Shown here piece after piece: positions 1 to 10,510 of a DNA stretch of 64,000 nt; within the stretch, counting starts at the first letter, position 1; each line of letters opens with the position of its first letter. The position numbers were made by a program, and so were the translations under genes. Source of the stretch: Alentia gelatinosa (Eukaryota > Annelida > Polychaeta > Phyllodocida > Polynoidae); assembly GCA_950022655.1 (NCBI GenBank), contig OX465582.1, positions 96,176,704 through 96,240,703 of the forward strand. The letters are read 5' to 3'. The notes under the pieces were generated by a model. That model was not told the DNA's origin and searched no databases. It saw nothing but the letters and a program-made list of their open reading frames with translations.

Positions 1-634
1 GGTTAACCCTGCCTAGACTACATCTGAATGTATTTATTTTAATTTTTGTCCGTTCCGCTGGAGTGTGGTCTCCGTGGTTGGAAAAAAAAATTACGTGGTC
101 CCAAGCGGTAGGAACAGGTTGTGTTTATTCGATAAGCCTCGTGAGTACACATCTTCATCTGAATGTATGTATTTCCCATTGGAAAATCGCAGGGGCGTAA
201 AAGATGACAAGACAGAAATCTAGCAACTACATGAAGTTCCAACATAGGAAGGTGAGGCAATGGAATGATGAGGCTTACCACCGAAATGTTAGTGTATTTA
301 TAACAGATATTGTATGTGCAATAACAAACATTTTCTTGAATCATCTTTCACATTGTTCTCCAATGGATTAACCCTTTAAGAGCCACACATCATTCACCAT
401 GTACCCATACTACAATAGGCACCAGAACCAATTGTGATGTTTGTATGACCGGCTTTTGGCTGTTATCTTGTTAAAAAATATTACAAATTTGAAATGTCCA
501 ATAAATCTGAACCTTCTGAAATTGTGAGGAGTCACTTGCAACATATAGCCTGATATGTCCTGCAATTTTTATAGCTCTGCAATAATTTTCCAAAAAGTTA
601 CAAAGGAACAAATACAGCATTTTTCTTCTATGCC
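1..634. other. AT-rich non-coding stretch
   Basis: I see no gene, splice-supported exon or clear repeat here. The short open frames have ordinary AT-rich composition and no recognisable domain. Confidence 0.6.
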
Positions 635-737
635 CACGAATATGCCATATGGCATTGTCCTGCCACAGCAAGGGGAATGCCATATGGCATTGTCCTGCCA
701 TGGCCAGGGGAATGCCATATGGCATTGCCCTGCCAGA
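635..737. repeat. 36-bp minisatellite, three units, NdeI-palindrome core
   Basis: Three consecutive units of about 36 bp each carry the palindrome AATGCCATATGGCATT followed by a TCCTGCCA-type tail and a short GGGG spacer. The first and last units are slightly diverged. The palindrome makes each unit a potential small hairpin. It sits directly upstream of the LINE tail that follows. Confidence 0.8.
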
Positions 738-740
738 AAG

Positions 741-1246
741 GGTTAATAAAGAAGAGTAAAGCTCGTATCAATCTATGTAGGGATACAAATCTGGAACTCA
801 CTACCTACGGCAATCCAACAGTCTAGTGGCAAAAGAACATTCAGGAAAGGGATAATGCCGAAAATAATGGAGCTTATCGGTAACTAGGCTAATAGGGGAC
901 ATTCTTGAATTCGGAGCTGAAAAACTCCATGTAATTTGAATTGATACGTATTCAACTTTTCTTCCATGATCAAGTTATCAAATGTATGCCTACCAAGTGA
1001 ATGAAAATTGGACCAATACTGTTGAGTCTGTGAGCCATATTTCAGTCGTGTTTTTTACGTACAAAAATCTGTAATTAGTAATAAGGTAATAATCTAGAGA
1101 TACCTCTTCATTTGTACATACTATATCATCCCAAAGTTATGTTATGTTTTGTTCCTGGTTCCCACACTCACGGACGTGGAAGAACGACAATGTAATGTCG
1201 AATGTCTCTGTGAATAAACGATTAAAAAAAAAAGAAAAAAAAAAAG
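741..1246 (+). mobile_element. 5'-truncated non-LTR retrotransposon (LINE) 3' end
   Basis: The segment has the anatomy of a LINE 3' end: a short piece of reverse-transcriptase C-terminus (765-887), about 325 bp of 3' UTR, an AATAAA signal near 1213, and an interrupted A-run at 1224-1245. Everything upstream of the RT tail is missing, as in 5'-truncated target-primed insertions. The clade cannot be fixed from 40 residues; CR1/L2/Jockey-like elements share this C-terminal motif. Confidence 0.65.
765..887 (+). pseudogene. LINE reverse transcriptase C-terminal remnant
   Basis: In frame with the TAG at 885-887, the translation includes IWNSLPTAIQQSSGKRTFRK. This matches the WNSLP...S...F+K signature found at the extreme C-terminus of many LINE ORF2 proteins. 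Only about 40 residues remain, with no catalytic part, so this is a dead fragment. Its stop is followed by the LINE 3' UTR and poly(A), which supports the reading frame. Confidence 0.65.
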
Positions 1247-1476
1247 AATTGCAGGTGGAAAAATGGCTGAGCTAAAAGTGGTGGTAGTTAACTTGAAAAC
1301 CCTTATTTTGGCCAAAGGTTGAGGTGCATGACGTTAGAGTTTTTGTAGAACTCGTGGCATTTCTCGATGATTAATTCAAGCCATTGTGAAATAGTCCTGC
1401 CCAAAAAATCTTTGAAGTTGTGCTGTATTGCATAATGTGATGATCATAGATTGTCGCCTTTTTTGTAATAAATGTT

Positions 1477-1554
1477 GGTGTTTACAACGATTTATGATCG
1501 TGAAGCAGTGCAAGGTCTAAGAACCTCCACCCATAATCGTCTAGTGTAAACGCC
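1477..1554. mobile_element. Very short MITE, GGTGTTTAC...GTAAACGCC termini
   Basis: A 78-bp element bounded by inverted termini (GGTGTTTAC on the left, GTGTAAACGCC on the right), with ACGAT/ATCGT just inside. The same termini occur on the 415-bp element at 18011-18425 and in the tandem array at 9505-9885, so this is a minimal member of that family. Confidence 0.6.
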
Positions 1555-1610
1555 GTATTAAGTTAAAAGACTGGATAATATACGAATAGTTTCTATAGAA
1601 AATACTTAAA

Positions 1611-1745
1611 GGCCCGGCATCCACCTGCTACGATATGGCTTCGATATGGTCTATAATTTACTTCCCGATAGAAAGTCAAAATCGCGTCGGAAGGTCACCT
1701 AATATCAGGGCAGGTGACCATGTCTCTGCGATTAGGCAGCAATGA
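1611..1745. mobile_element. Truncated copy of the TTA-target MITE family (family A)
   Basis: Starts with GGCCCGGCATCCACCTGCTA and follows the family A sequence through the ACCTAATATC block, then loses similarity before the far terminus. Full copies are at 21231, 29570, 38038, 39428 and 43152. Confidence 0.7.
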
Positions 1746-2262
1746 AATATGGGATTCCGATAAATTCTCAGGATATGTTCCTCACAAAAGAGAGGCATAA
1801 CAAATCTCCATGAGAATGTGAGACCACAACGGGTGGGAAATCATTCTTTCCAAAATCTCTCAAGATTTACCTAAGTATATATGATAAGCTAGCAAGAACT
1901 GAACAGAAAGTAAAGACAAACATATACAAGTGTGCCAATAAAGTGCCTTGGTATGTCAATCTCAAATGTGAAGCTCAAATGACGGATTAAACAGAACCAA
2001 AGAGTTGTGACTCAAAATTTTAGCCTGATTTTCTTTCCAGATCTCATATACTACTCGCATGTACGAATCACCTAGACCATATCAATTTTGTTTCTTGACA
2101 TCGCAGAGGTTCCGCTAGTTCGTCCATCTGCCCTGGTCTGTGGCGTTTTACATTTCATGATAAGGAGATTCTGAAAAGTAAAATATAGACGTCAACAATA
2201 GGATGCGTTCGATCCTAAAGTTGAAAAGACTGATTGTAAGAAAACACGAAATTTAACCTTTA

Positions 2263-2448
2263 GGCCCGGCGTTTCTGCGATTAGGCACCGAAAAAAACCC
2301 ACCCCTTTCAATGTGTGGTGTATTGGCATGTCTAGACATATAAATGTTTATGATTTTACACCTTCCCGATATGTCTCCGATATTTGGTTTTGTATCGGTG
2401 CCATATCGGTAGCTCTAAATTTCTATCATAGTAGGTGGACGCCAAGCC
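2263..2448. mobile_element. Internally deleted family A MITE with TTA target duplication
   Basis: Begins GGCCCGGCG and ends GCCAAGCC, flanked on both sides by TTA (2260-2262 and 2449-2451). Compared with the 265-282 bp copies it lacks about 100 bp next to the left terminus. The TTA duplication and GG/CC ends fit PIF/Harbinger-type non-autonomous elements. No transposase is encoded. Confidence 0.8.
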
Positions 2449-2451
2449 TTA

Positions 2452-3119
2452 TTCTCAACGCCAGAAATGCCTTATCCCCTTTAGACATTCTGAATGTGGC
2501 ATGAAATAAAAGGATCTTTTTGATAAAACGAGCTTTAAATCTGCAACATTACCACCTCGCGGATAATGATTTTCTTTTTTCAATACGATCTCAAATAGCT
2601 CTTTGTTCCTTTCGAAGGGGAATTGTTATGATACCGCTTCCTAATTACTACGAGTTCATTATGGCCCATTTCCTGTCAGTGTCTCATTGTTATATCATGT
2701 TGGAGGTTTAAAATTCCTTGTGGATGTTTAAGATGTACTACACATCATCTAAAGAATATGCACTTCTGCAGCGATGTGATAAAGTATATACTGATTTAGA
2801 CTTGGCAGATATTGCAAATAACGAGCAAGTGACTGCCCAAGGACCTGGTGTGCAGATCCGAGCCTTAATCATTCAAGAAATCTCAACAGAACCAGGCCCT
2901 AATTGGTTCTGGCAATCATGTGATAGATTTCCCTTTTTTCATTGGTTGGAAAGCCAAATAAAGAGCGGCGGGAAATTCTATAAACGTATTCTTTTTCTTA
3001 AATTAGAAAATAATGTCAAAATCTTCCCACGAGAAACTGTGACATAAAAATCCAAAATGAGAGAAAAATGAATGAACTCGAAATGTTTATATGTTTGGCT
3101 ATGATAGGTATGCCTCAGT
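2452..3119. other. Non-coding stretch
   Basis: Open frames occur here but none has recognisable domain content. I see no repeat with a partner elsewhere in the window. Confidence 0.5.
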
Positions 3120-4440
3120 GAAGGTAACTATAAAAGCCATTTTCCAGTGGCCGACTATTCTCCACCGATCTGTAGTCGAAAACCACGGATGCCAGATCGG
3201 TGAATGGAAACAGACATGCAGAGAAGTGTTTGTCCGATTAACTATGCATAGATTATGCAATAAGGCCACCACTACAATGGTCATTGTGTTTTAAGGACAA
3301 TTCTGTCAGTATGGACCTGTCAATTGCGGCAGGACCAATGCATACACAACAACCTCACCGACTTTTCGACACCGACGAGCAGTTGTTAGCCACCACTGAC
3401 AGACTTCTAGGAGAACTTAATTAATCAGTACCATTTTCGTCGGCCAGTGGAAAATGCCTTATACATTGCACGTAAACTGTTGGAAATTGATATCAGCTTG
3501 ATATCCCTGAGACACTCCAAAGTGATATCTATTTTCATAAGGCCTGTTTCCATTGGTCGATTTCCCATCACCGATCTACAGTCAGGAACCACTGACGGAC
3601 TTTTGGCATTGCTGACCGAATATTGGTTAATGGAAACGACCCAGCTCGTGAAATGATCCATGACTTTTTCTGCTGAGATTATGCAACGTGGCACCACCCA
3701 CCACTGGGTGAAAGCTTGGTCACTGAGTGAAATCTACTACCCTCAGCTATTTTTCTATACCGACGCACAGTCAGTGGCACCAACGATAGACTTGCTGTTT
3801 AACTCAAAAAGTCTAAGCAATCTTCGTCGGCCAATGGAAACGGGCCTATACACAACACCCTCACCGACTTTTCCACACCGACGAGCAGTTGTTAGCCACC
3901 ACTGACCGATCTTTAGGAGAACTTAATTAATCTGTACCATTTTCTTCGGCCAGTGGAAAATGCATTATACATTGCACATAAACTGTTGGACATTGATATC
4001 AGCTTGATATCCCTGAGACACTCCAAAGTGATATCTATTTTCATAAGGCCTGTTTCCATTGGCCGATTTCCCATCACCGATCTACAGTCAGGAACCACCG
4101 ACGGACTTTTGGCATTGCTGACCCAAAATCAGTCAATGGAAACGACCCAGATCGTGAAATGATCCACGACTTTTTATACTTAGATTATGCAATGTGGCAT
4201 GGTCCCCCCAACACTGAGTGAAAGCTAGGTCATTGAGTGAAATCTACTACCCTTTTATATCGACGCACAGTCAGTGGCACCACTGATAGACTTTCTGGGT
4301 AACTCAAAAGATCTACACCCTTTTCGTCGGCCAGTGGAAAATATCTTATACATTGCACATAAACTGTTGGACATTGATATAAGCTTGATATCCCTGAGAC
4401 ACTCCAAAATAATATCTTTTTTCATAGAGGTCCTCAGCTG
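3120..4440. repeat. Tandem array of an inverted-repeat element (family E), 2.8 units of about 506 bp
   Basis: Two nearly identical blocks begin near 3346 and 3850 and a shortened third near 4257. Each contains phrases such as GGCCTGTTTCCATTGG and its complement CCAATGGAAACGGGCC, plus CACCGATCTACAGTCAGGA. The duplicated open frames at 3447-3656 and 3953-4162 are by-products and not genes. Related sequence recurs near 10150, 36975, 38340, 40672 and 56880, so the unit comes from a dispersed element that was later tandemly duplicated. Confidence 0.75.
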
Positions 4441-4512
4441 TCGGAAGAGGTCGCTCGTGTGCCCGCGGGCCTTGTTCTCACATGAAATAATCATAGGCCG
4501 CTTTGTAGACAA

Positions 4513-5025
4513 CCTCCCCGTGTAATATCATTGGCCCCAGGTGGCAGGACGGATTTGCTTGAGTGTCACGTGATGCATTTCAATCAGTTTATCCGAGATG
4601 GCGGAAGGTAACTAGACCCCACGTTTAATCTTCTCTGTGTGCAAGAAGTTGCTGAACTTGGTTTACTCTTGGTTATTAATGCTAGGCGTTCTGTAGTTGC
4701 ACGAATATTGTTTATAGAGACTCAAGTTCTACGCACCCTGGGGTGTTTCCTCTTTAGGAAGAATTATAATGGAAATGCTAGGTTTTAATCCATATCTGTG
4801 AATAGCAATTGTTATATATAGTGCTCAATCAAGGAAGATATGTCACCGATTTATTCCTGGATTTATCTGTAGATAGAATCATATGTCGTTCATGTTATTG
4901 AAATGTAAATATTTACATTTTACTTTTCAACCTATCCATATTTCTTTTCCTACTATAAAGGTTACCAATGGAAGTTTACAGTCAGAGCTCGTATCCCATC
5001 ATGGTCTATTAGCTTGGTGATTTAC
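4513..5025. other. AT-rich non-coding stretch
   Basis: No gene or repeat with a partner in the window was recognised. Confidence 0.5.
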
Positions 5026-5221
5026 AAGGTGAAGCCGCATGAATTACGTAAGTGGATTCACACGGGGAGCTTTTTGTCTGAGACAAATCCTGTTGAGATT
5101 CGGTACTGGAACATAATCTCCTCGTCTGAATTGTATGGTTTCATTTTGCTGAGACAATTTTTCTTTCAAGGAATTGTGACAATCGCCCCTAACAAGGAAC
5201 AGAATCTAATGAGATTTTGAC
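5026..5221. mobile_element. Diverged family D element (GATTCACACG-type)
   Basis: Shares the ordered phrases GATTCACACGG, TTTTTGTCTGAGACAAATCC, AATCTC..TCGTCT and CAGAATCT with copies at 7569-7800 and 63148-63352. It is preceded by GAAGCCGCATGAATTACGTA, the hairpin apex seen in other composite MITEs of the window. Confidence 0.6.
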
Positions 5222-5570
5222 TTTATACAGAATTAGAATTTGGAGTGGCATTTTGGTGAGACAAATGTACTTCACGCATTCTCCCCCAGTCTGTGAGTCC
5301 CATTGGTCCTCATTTACACATATTCACATGGGGAAGTACCCTGAGTCTGTGACTGTGTACCCTGTGTACCCTGTGGCGGGTAGTAGGGTGTAGGGGTGAT
5401 ACTATGTGAATTGAATCTGTCATGTTCCCTGAGACTGTAGAAAGGTCAGCGACTGACGAAAGGTCTGAAGTACACCAGTCTCAGGTACATTTGTCCCTTC
5501 GTGTGAATCCACTGTAGCAATTCAAAGGAGATGGGATCGAGCTCTGACCGTCTTGAGTAGGTTTCTGAAT

Positions 5571-5706
5571 TTATCCCACCCCTCATATTGACTAACATTT
5601 GTGAAATAAACCCCCATTGGGTAATTCTTTTTCTAAATGCTTCATGGGAATTGAGTGCGTATTCCAAATCATAAGTCCATGGGGAAAAGACACCAGGGGT
5701 GAGCTA
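5571..5706. mobile_element. Family C MITE (TTATCTCACCCC-type termini), diverged
   Basis: Left end TTATCCCACCCCTCA and right end CCAGGGGTGAGC are inverted. The interior matches the copies at 7854-7993 and 19934-20062 (ATTGACTAAC, CCCCCATTGG). Non-coding. Confidence 0.65.
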
Positions 5707-5730
5707 TTACTCATACTATGTGACAGATTT

Positions 5731-6033
5731 TATCGTAAAACTGGATGAGGTTTAATCATGGCCACCGTATTCCACGACTGGAGTTTGGCAAAGTGACTTC
5801 ATGAGGCGAAGCCGAGTGAAGTCCGGAGCCAAAACTTCAGGAGTAGAATGCGGTGGCCAAGATTAAAACGAATCAGGTTTTGATTTTATCCTACCCAATC
5901 TCCTCGATTTTGGAATATTACGTGATAACAATGCTGTATGCCACTAGTGGCATATAAAACTCCGTATGCCAGTCAGCGTGGCATACGGAAACCCAATGTT
6001 AAGCCTATGGGATTTTATATTAGGGGTAGGATA
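5731..6033. mobile_element. Family B composite MITE, two hairpin modules
   Basis: Begins TATCGTAAAACTGGATGAGG and ends GGGGTAGGATA. The left half is a palindrome with CCACCGTATTCCACGACTGG opposite its complement, and the apex ATGAGGCGAAGCCGAGTGAA. The right half is a second inverted repeat, TATCCTACCC...GGGGTAGGATA. Other copies are at 20598, 31985, 32829, 33808 and, inverted, 40265. It has no coding capacity. Confidence 0.8.
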
Positions 6034-6542
6034 AAGCTTTATAACCCACTACCACTACCATATAAGACAAATATGAAGAGGTCCAAATCATAGACATTTT
6101 ATTGATTTAAAATAATCATTTATCATACCCAACCAACAATATCACCGGGTTTTTTTCCTCATGGATTAGTTGATTAAAACCGAATGAGAAACTATAACTG
6201 GTGACTTTGAGTTGGCGATAAAGAAGGGACACCTCGGCCAATGTCTCTCCATGGGATTCTTGTATCCCTCCTTGTTGACAATACTGCTAATGATGAGGAT
6301 ACACTTCTCTGATTATGAATAAGAAGTAAGAGACTATCAGCCTAATTAGTGTCATGTGTATGCGGGCGATGTACAACGAAGTGTCCTAATGAGCAGACGT
6401 GCTCATGATGTGAATTCACGGGGAGGCTAACATAAAGCTTGTATTCAGACGTATTTACACCCTTCACATCTCACACGGCCAGTCTTTTACCATAGCCAGT
6501 AAGCAGTATTTGTATACCAACCCGGGCGTGAGATAATACACT
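6034..6542. other. Non-coding stretch
   Basis: Nothing recognised apart from a possible diverged GTGAGATAA terminus near 6528-6537. Confidence 0.5.
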
Positions 6543-6741
6543 TTATCTCACCCCTGGTACAAGCTTAGCCATAGAAATAATATTAGGAAAGATATACTCA
6601 ACGATCGCCCTCACAAGTCACAATACCACGCCATGACTGTGGCGTAGTGAATGTGCGATGACATCATATGGATTTGCTAAGTATATTCTGATTATTCTGA
6701 TATTCCGATGCTATTTAATGTCATAGAAAGGGGTGAGATAA
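6543..6741. mobile_element. Family C MITE
   Basis: Inverted termini TTATCTCACCCC at 6543 and GGGGTGAGATAA ending at 6741 enclose about 175 bp of AT-rich sequence. Same termini as the elements at 6896, 7854, 19934 and 27994. Confidence 0.75.
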
Positions 6742-6895
6742 ATCCAGAACCGCACTCGAATTGTAAAATACACAATATTCCACTTGTTTGGATGTGCCAT
6801 AATAGTCACTCTGCTTCACCTTGATGACGATTGGGACACATCCAAACTTGTGGCGTATTGTATATTTATACGATTCCTGATGCAGTTTTATATAA

Positions 6896-7035
6896 TTATC
6901 TCACCCCTGATATTTTCCCCCATAGAATTAGCATTGCCAACTTATACTCAACGCCCATGGCGTATTGTAGAAAAGTACTCAATGTGGGATGATGTCACAA
7001 ACTTAGCCAATTAGTGAGTGATAAGAGTGAGATAA
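6896..7035. mobile_element. Family C MITE
   Basis: TTATCTCACCCC at the left, a slightly mutated GAGTGAGATAA at the right. The interior shares the CATAGAA...TATACTCAACG phrase with the neighbouring copy at 6543-6741. Confidence 0.7.
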
Positions 7036-7568
7036 AATCTGAACCGCACTTTATCCATAGCCACTGGTAATATGCCATTCATTTTGGTTTGCTATATAAT
7101 CTCACAAAGCCTCGTGAGATTACTCCACAGCCAAAACTCATGGAATATGATTATAATTGATAAAATTAGTTACCAAAACCACCACTATGTGGTATTACTT
7201 GCAGTGATTAGAACCCCTATTCCTCATATCTTACGCCTTCGGAATGTCATGTGGAATTGTCTGTTGGTGGTCAATCCAACCACATTCTCTCAATTCTGGT
7301 ATTTTGTCCCATAGGCAAGGAAATCGTTCTCCATGCATCTATAAGTATTGTAGGCCGTTCTTCACGGTCTATATCCTGTGTCGTCCAATCTTTTAGGGTG
7401 AACAGGGGTGAGATAGATATAGAAAGCAACCTCTTTGGGTAAAAGTCATTGTTCTCGAAATCGTCTGAATGCTATATGATATTTACTCCGCATCAATGTT
7501 GTGCAGAAACGACAACTTTGACCAAAACATGTTGGTTTCTTCTTTAATAGTCGTCGTCTTCTGAAGTG

Positions 7569-7800
7569 GGATTCACACGATGGGATTCATTTACCTCACA
7601 GGGTGTTTGTCTGAAACAAATCCTGCTGGGATTCTGTACTCGAACACAATCTCTTCGTCTAAATTGTAGGGTTCCATTTCCCTGAGACATGTTTTTCTCC
7701 TGTAATTGTTGGCAACATTTCCACTAAAAGGGAACAGAATCTCATCGAGTTTGAATCACATAGTAATTCACATGGCGAAGCCGCGTGAATTACGTAGTGA
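7569..7800. mobile_element. Family D element joined to a hairpin with GGCGAAGCCG apex
   Basis: Starts GGATTCACACGATGGGATTC, like 63148-63352, and carries the same internal CTGGGATTCTGTACTCGAAC block. Instead of the expected inverted end it runs into a hairpin centred on TTCACATGGCGAAGCCGCGT, which leads directly into the family C element at 7854. The unit is therefore composite. Confidence 0.65.
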
Positions 7801-7853
7801 TTCAAACGAGATGGGTTCGAGGTCTGACCCTTAACTTGAATGGGTTTCTGAAT

Positions 7854-7993
7854 TTATCTCACCCTTAACATTGACTATTGGGCTATCATTTGTGACATAG
7901 TCCCCCATTGGATATTTTTCCTAAATATCTAATGGGTGTTAGATACGATTTCCCAATGTTAAGTCTATGGTGAAAAATACCAGGGGTGAGATA
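7854..7993. mobile_element. Family C MITE
   Basis: TTATCTCACCC at the left, CCAGGGGTGAGATA at the right. The interior has a smaller inverted repeat (GGATATTTTTCCTAAATATC). Nearly the same sequence is found at 19934-20062. Confidence 0.75.
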
Positions 7994-8814
7994 TTTACAT
8001 ATAGTGAAACGCCAAATGAGAATCCTGAGTCACCGAAAAGCATAACTAAATTAGTCCCTCTAGTGGAACTAAGTTAGAGGTCCCATTCCATCAACTCAGA
8101 TGATAAGAATAAAAACGTAACATAAAAAGCGTATCTGATTTTACATCATTAAATGTTTTACTTCACGCAGACATTGCCTCGTGGCGGTCTGTTTCCTCGA
8201 GGCAATGTCTGATAACGAGGCAAGGCCGGTAGCTGATTACCGGCAAGCAGTAGGAGATACAGAGCAGTGGTGACAGGTACCAGCCGGAATCAGAGTCACG
8301 CATGCGCGCTAACTCATTCGTCTTCGTTGCCAGTCATAGCTTGTCACACCCAGCCTTCACCCGACATAACTACCGGATTCCCTTCACATAAAAATGGCGT
8401 CCTTCGGCTCCGCGGAATCTCCTTGCCGCGCCACACGAAACTCCCACGTCCTTCTCCTCTGGCCAGAATTTAATAACTGTCTCACGGCTCCCGCATTATT
8501 GCCAAACCTACAGATTTTTTTTTTTTTTAGTTTTCCCTTCTTTATGACTTTTTGGTTTTGTATCTGTCGGCATTCTAGTGGTTTATTGGTGCGGTTGGGT
8601 TCGCGTTTATATTGCTGGTGGGATCGTATTGGTTACAAAGAGGATATTCATTCAGTAGTTGATGGAACATACTTTAAGAAAAAAAACCTGCACAGTGATA
8701 GTCCCCACTGACCCGAAAGCTACCTCCCTGTATGATATTTAAGAAAGGAATTCTACGGGCTCTATATATGACGCTGAATGATATGAAGTATGATTATGAA
8801 ATAATTTATCAATA
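7994..8814. other. Non-coding stretch with small hairpins
   Basis: Contains a hairpin near 8172-8208 (ACATTGCCTCG opposite CGAGGCAATGT) and GCCGGTAGCTGATTACCGGC near 8224. The region 8270-8470 is locally richer in CpG and holds open frames of 68 and 105 codons, but neither has a recognisable domain. I do not call a gene. Confidence 0.5.
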
Positions 8815-8945
8815 AATAAACTTGAAAAAGGCTGCTATCATAGCCGAAACGTTGTGAAAACGTGTTGTTCAATAAAGCCATCAACTGAAACCGACTACGA
8901 ATTGCTGTGGAGTTGTGCTTGTTCCAAAACTTTATAAATAAATAG
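8815..8945 (+). mobile_element. Possible Penelope-like element tail with decayed hammerhead core
   Basis: A short stem (GGCT/AGCC) is followed immediately by GAAACG and then by an AATAAAGCC-rich tail. This is the layout of stem II plus GAAAC in hammerhead motifs described in Penelope-like elements. The upstream arm, expected to resemble CUGANGA, reads CTTGAAAAA here, so catalysis is unlikely. Assignment is by resemblance only; no PLE protein was seen nearby. Confidence 0.35.
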
Positions 8946-8950
8946 TCCAT

Positions 8951-9500
8951 ATTCCATGTATGGATTATGACATAACATATCTAGTTATAATTGCATTGTA
9001 TGCTCGGTAAATTCACCTAACACTTGCTGTCACTTATCATATCAACCCAGATTCATAGACTGCAAGCAGGGCAAATACCGTGTGATTATGGTAGACATGT
9101 ATGTTTACTGATATAAATATCAATGGTACACAGAAGACAAAGTGAAAGTTAGGCATGTACTGTCCTCATGCTCTAAAGCCCAGCTCGCCTATAACAGTTC
9201 TGCTCAGACCGACCATACAAACTCACCATCTGCATGCATGTTTAATCCCGCTATCATGAAGACCAATAGGCTGCGCCGATAGCTCTCATTAGTTCATGGA
9301 TTTCCCAATTAGCCACTTCATAAACACTCGTCCCGCTAACACGCATGGGACAGTGTAACCACGTGATTGCCATCCCCCGCGAAAACATGAGCTTTAGGGA
9401 TAGCGATTAGCGTTAGTTTCAATATTACAGAATGTGGTTGGAGCAGTAGCTACACGGAGTTTGGTTGATAAGTGCGACAGGCAACTGTTCAATTAATGGA
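8951..9500. other. Non-coding stretch
   Basis: No gene or clear repeat recognised. Confidence 0.5.
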
Positions 9501-9504
9501 ACAA

Positions 9505-9885
9505 CAGGTTTTTTGCCTATATTGTATTGGTTTGTTGGGGTATTTTTAGCTTTTTTTATAGGTTCTGACCGTCAATAGTGGTCGCCATACTATTCCGGTG
9601 TTTACACTAGACGACTGAGAATGTGACGACTGTAGATCGTCTAGCCAATAGACGTCAGGTAATGACAGGTTTTTCCTGTCTATATTGTATTGGGGATTTT
9701 TTAGCTTTTGTTGATATGTTCTGACCGTCAATAGTGGTCGCCATACTATTCCGGTGTTTACACTAAACGACTGAGAATGTGACGACTGTAGATCGTCTAG
9801 CCAATAGTCGTCAGGTGATGAGAGTTTTTTTTCTGTCTATATTGTATTGGGGTTTTTAAAAGTTTTGTTAATAGGTTCTGATTGA
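9505..9885. repeat. Tandem repeat of about 158 bp, two and a half units
   Basis: Units share CTATATTGTATTGG, GTTCTGACCGTCAATAGTGG and GTGTTTACACTAGACGACTG, at spacings of 157-160 bp. The embedded GTGTTTACACTA terminus links the array to the element at 18011-18425, so it probably arose by duplicating part of such an element. Confidence 0.75.
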
Positions 9886-9989
9886 TTGTTGACACAAGAC
9901 ATACATACATTTTCTGGCAAAGAAACTGAGGTTTTACAGAATCGTCAGATATCTAAACAATTATTTCCAGCCCCTCTGAGATAGTAATC

Positions 9990-10160
9990 GGCGTAAAATC
10001 GTCTGCATAATCGTCAGGTGGTGCATAATTGCGTATTCTGAAGTAATTGGATCATCCCATTTGGCGCTTAGACTGGACGATTGCTGGTCATTTATGGCTG
10101 AAAGTCGCCAGGTGGTACTAAATTCAAGAATCGTCGCCTGGTTAGGTCGTTTTAGCCTGA
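9990..10160. mobile_element. Fragment of the GTGTTTACAC element family
   Basis: The stretch CGCCAGGTGGTACTAAATTC and the following AAGAATCGTCGCC are the reverse complement of sequence inside the 18011-18425 element. Termini are not preserved. Confidence 0.55.
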
Positions 10161-10510
10161 CATATACCCACATGAAGCCCTTTTCCACAAGCCGATTGTT
10201 CGTCATCAGTCTGAAACCACCGATGGATCTTTAGAGTATACCAACGTCAGATCGGGTAACGGAAACAGACATGCAGCGAAGTGTTCTCCGATTAAATTGT
10301 GCATAGATTATGCAATGAAGCCACCACCGACCAATTTGGTCAACGTCAGACAGAATCAAAGGGTTTGAAATTTTTGGTTATAGTCATTGTGTTGGTAGTG
10401 ACCTGTCAAATGTGACAGAAACAAGGCACACACAGCACATTCACCGATTATTTGATACCGATATGCAGTCGTTGGCCACCACTGTCAAACCTTTAGGAGA
10501 ATTCAATTCG
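10161..10510. mobile_element. Family E fragment
   Basis: Diverged copy of the element in the 3120-4440 array. Recognisable phrases include CGGAAACAGACATGCAG, AGATTATGCAATGAAGCCAC and a TTAGGAGAATTCAATT block. Confidence 0.6.
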
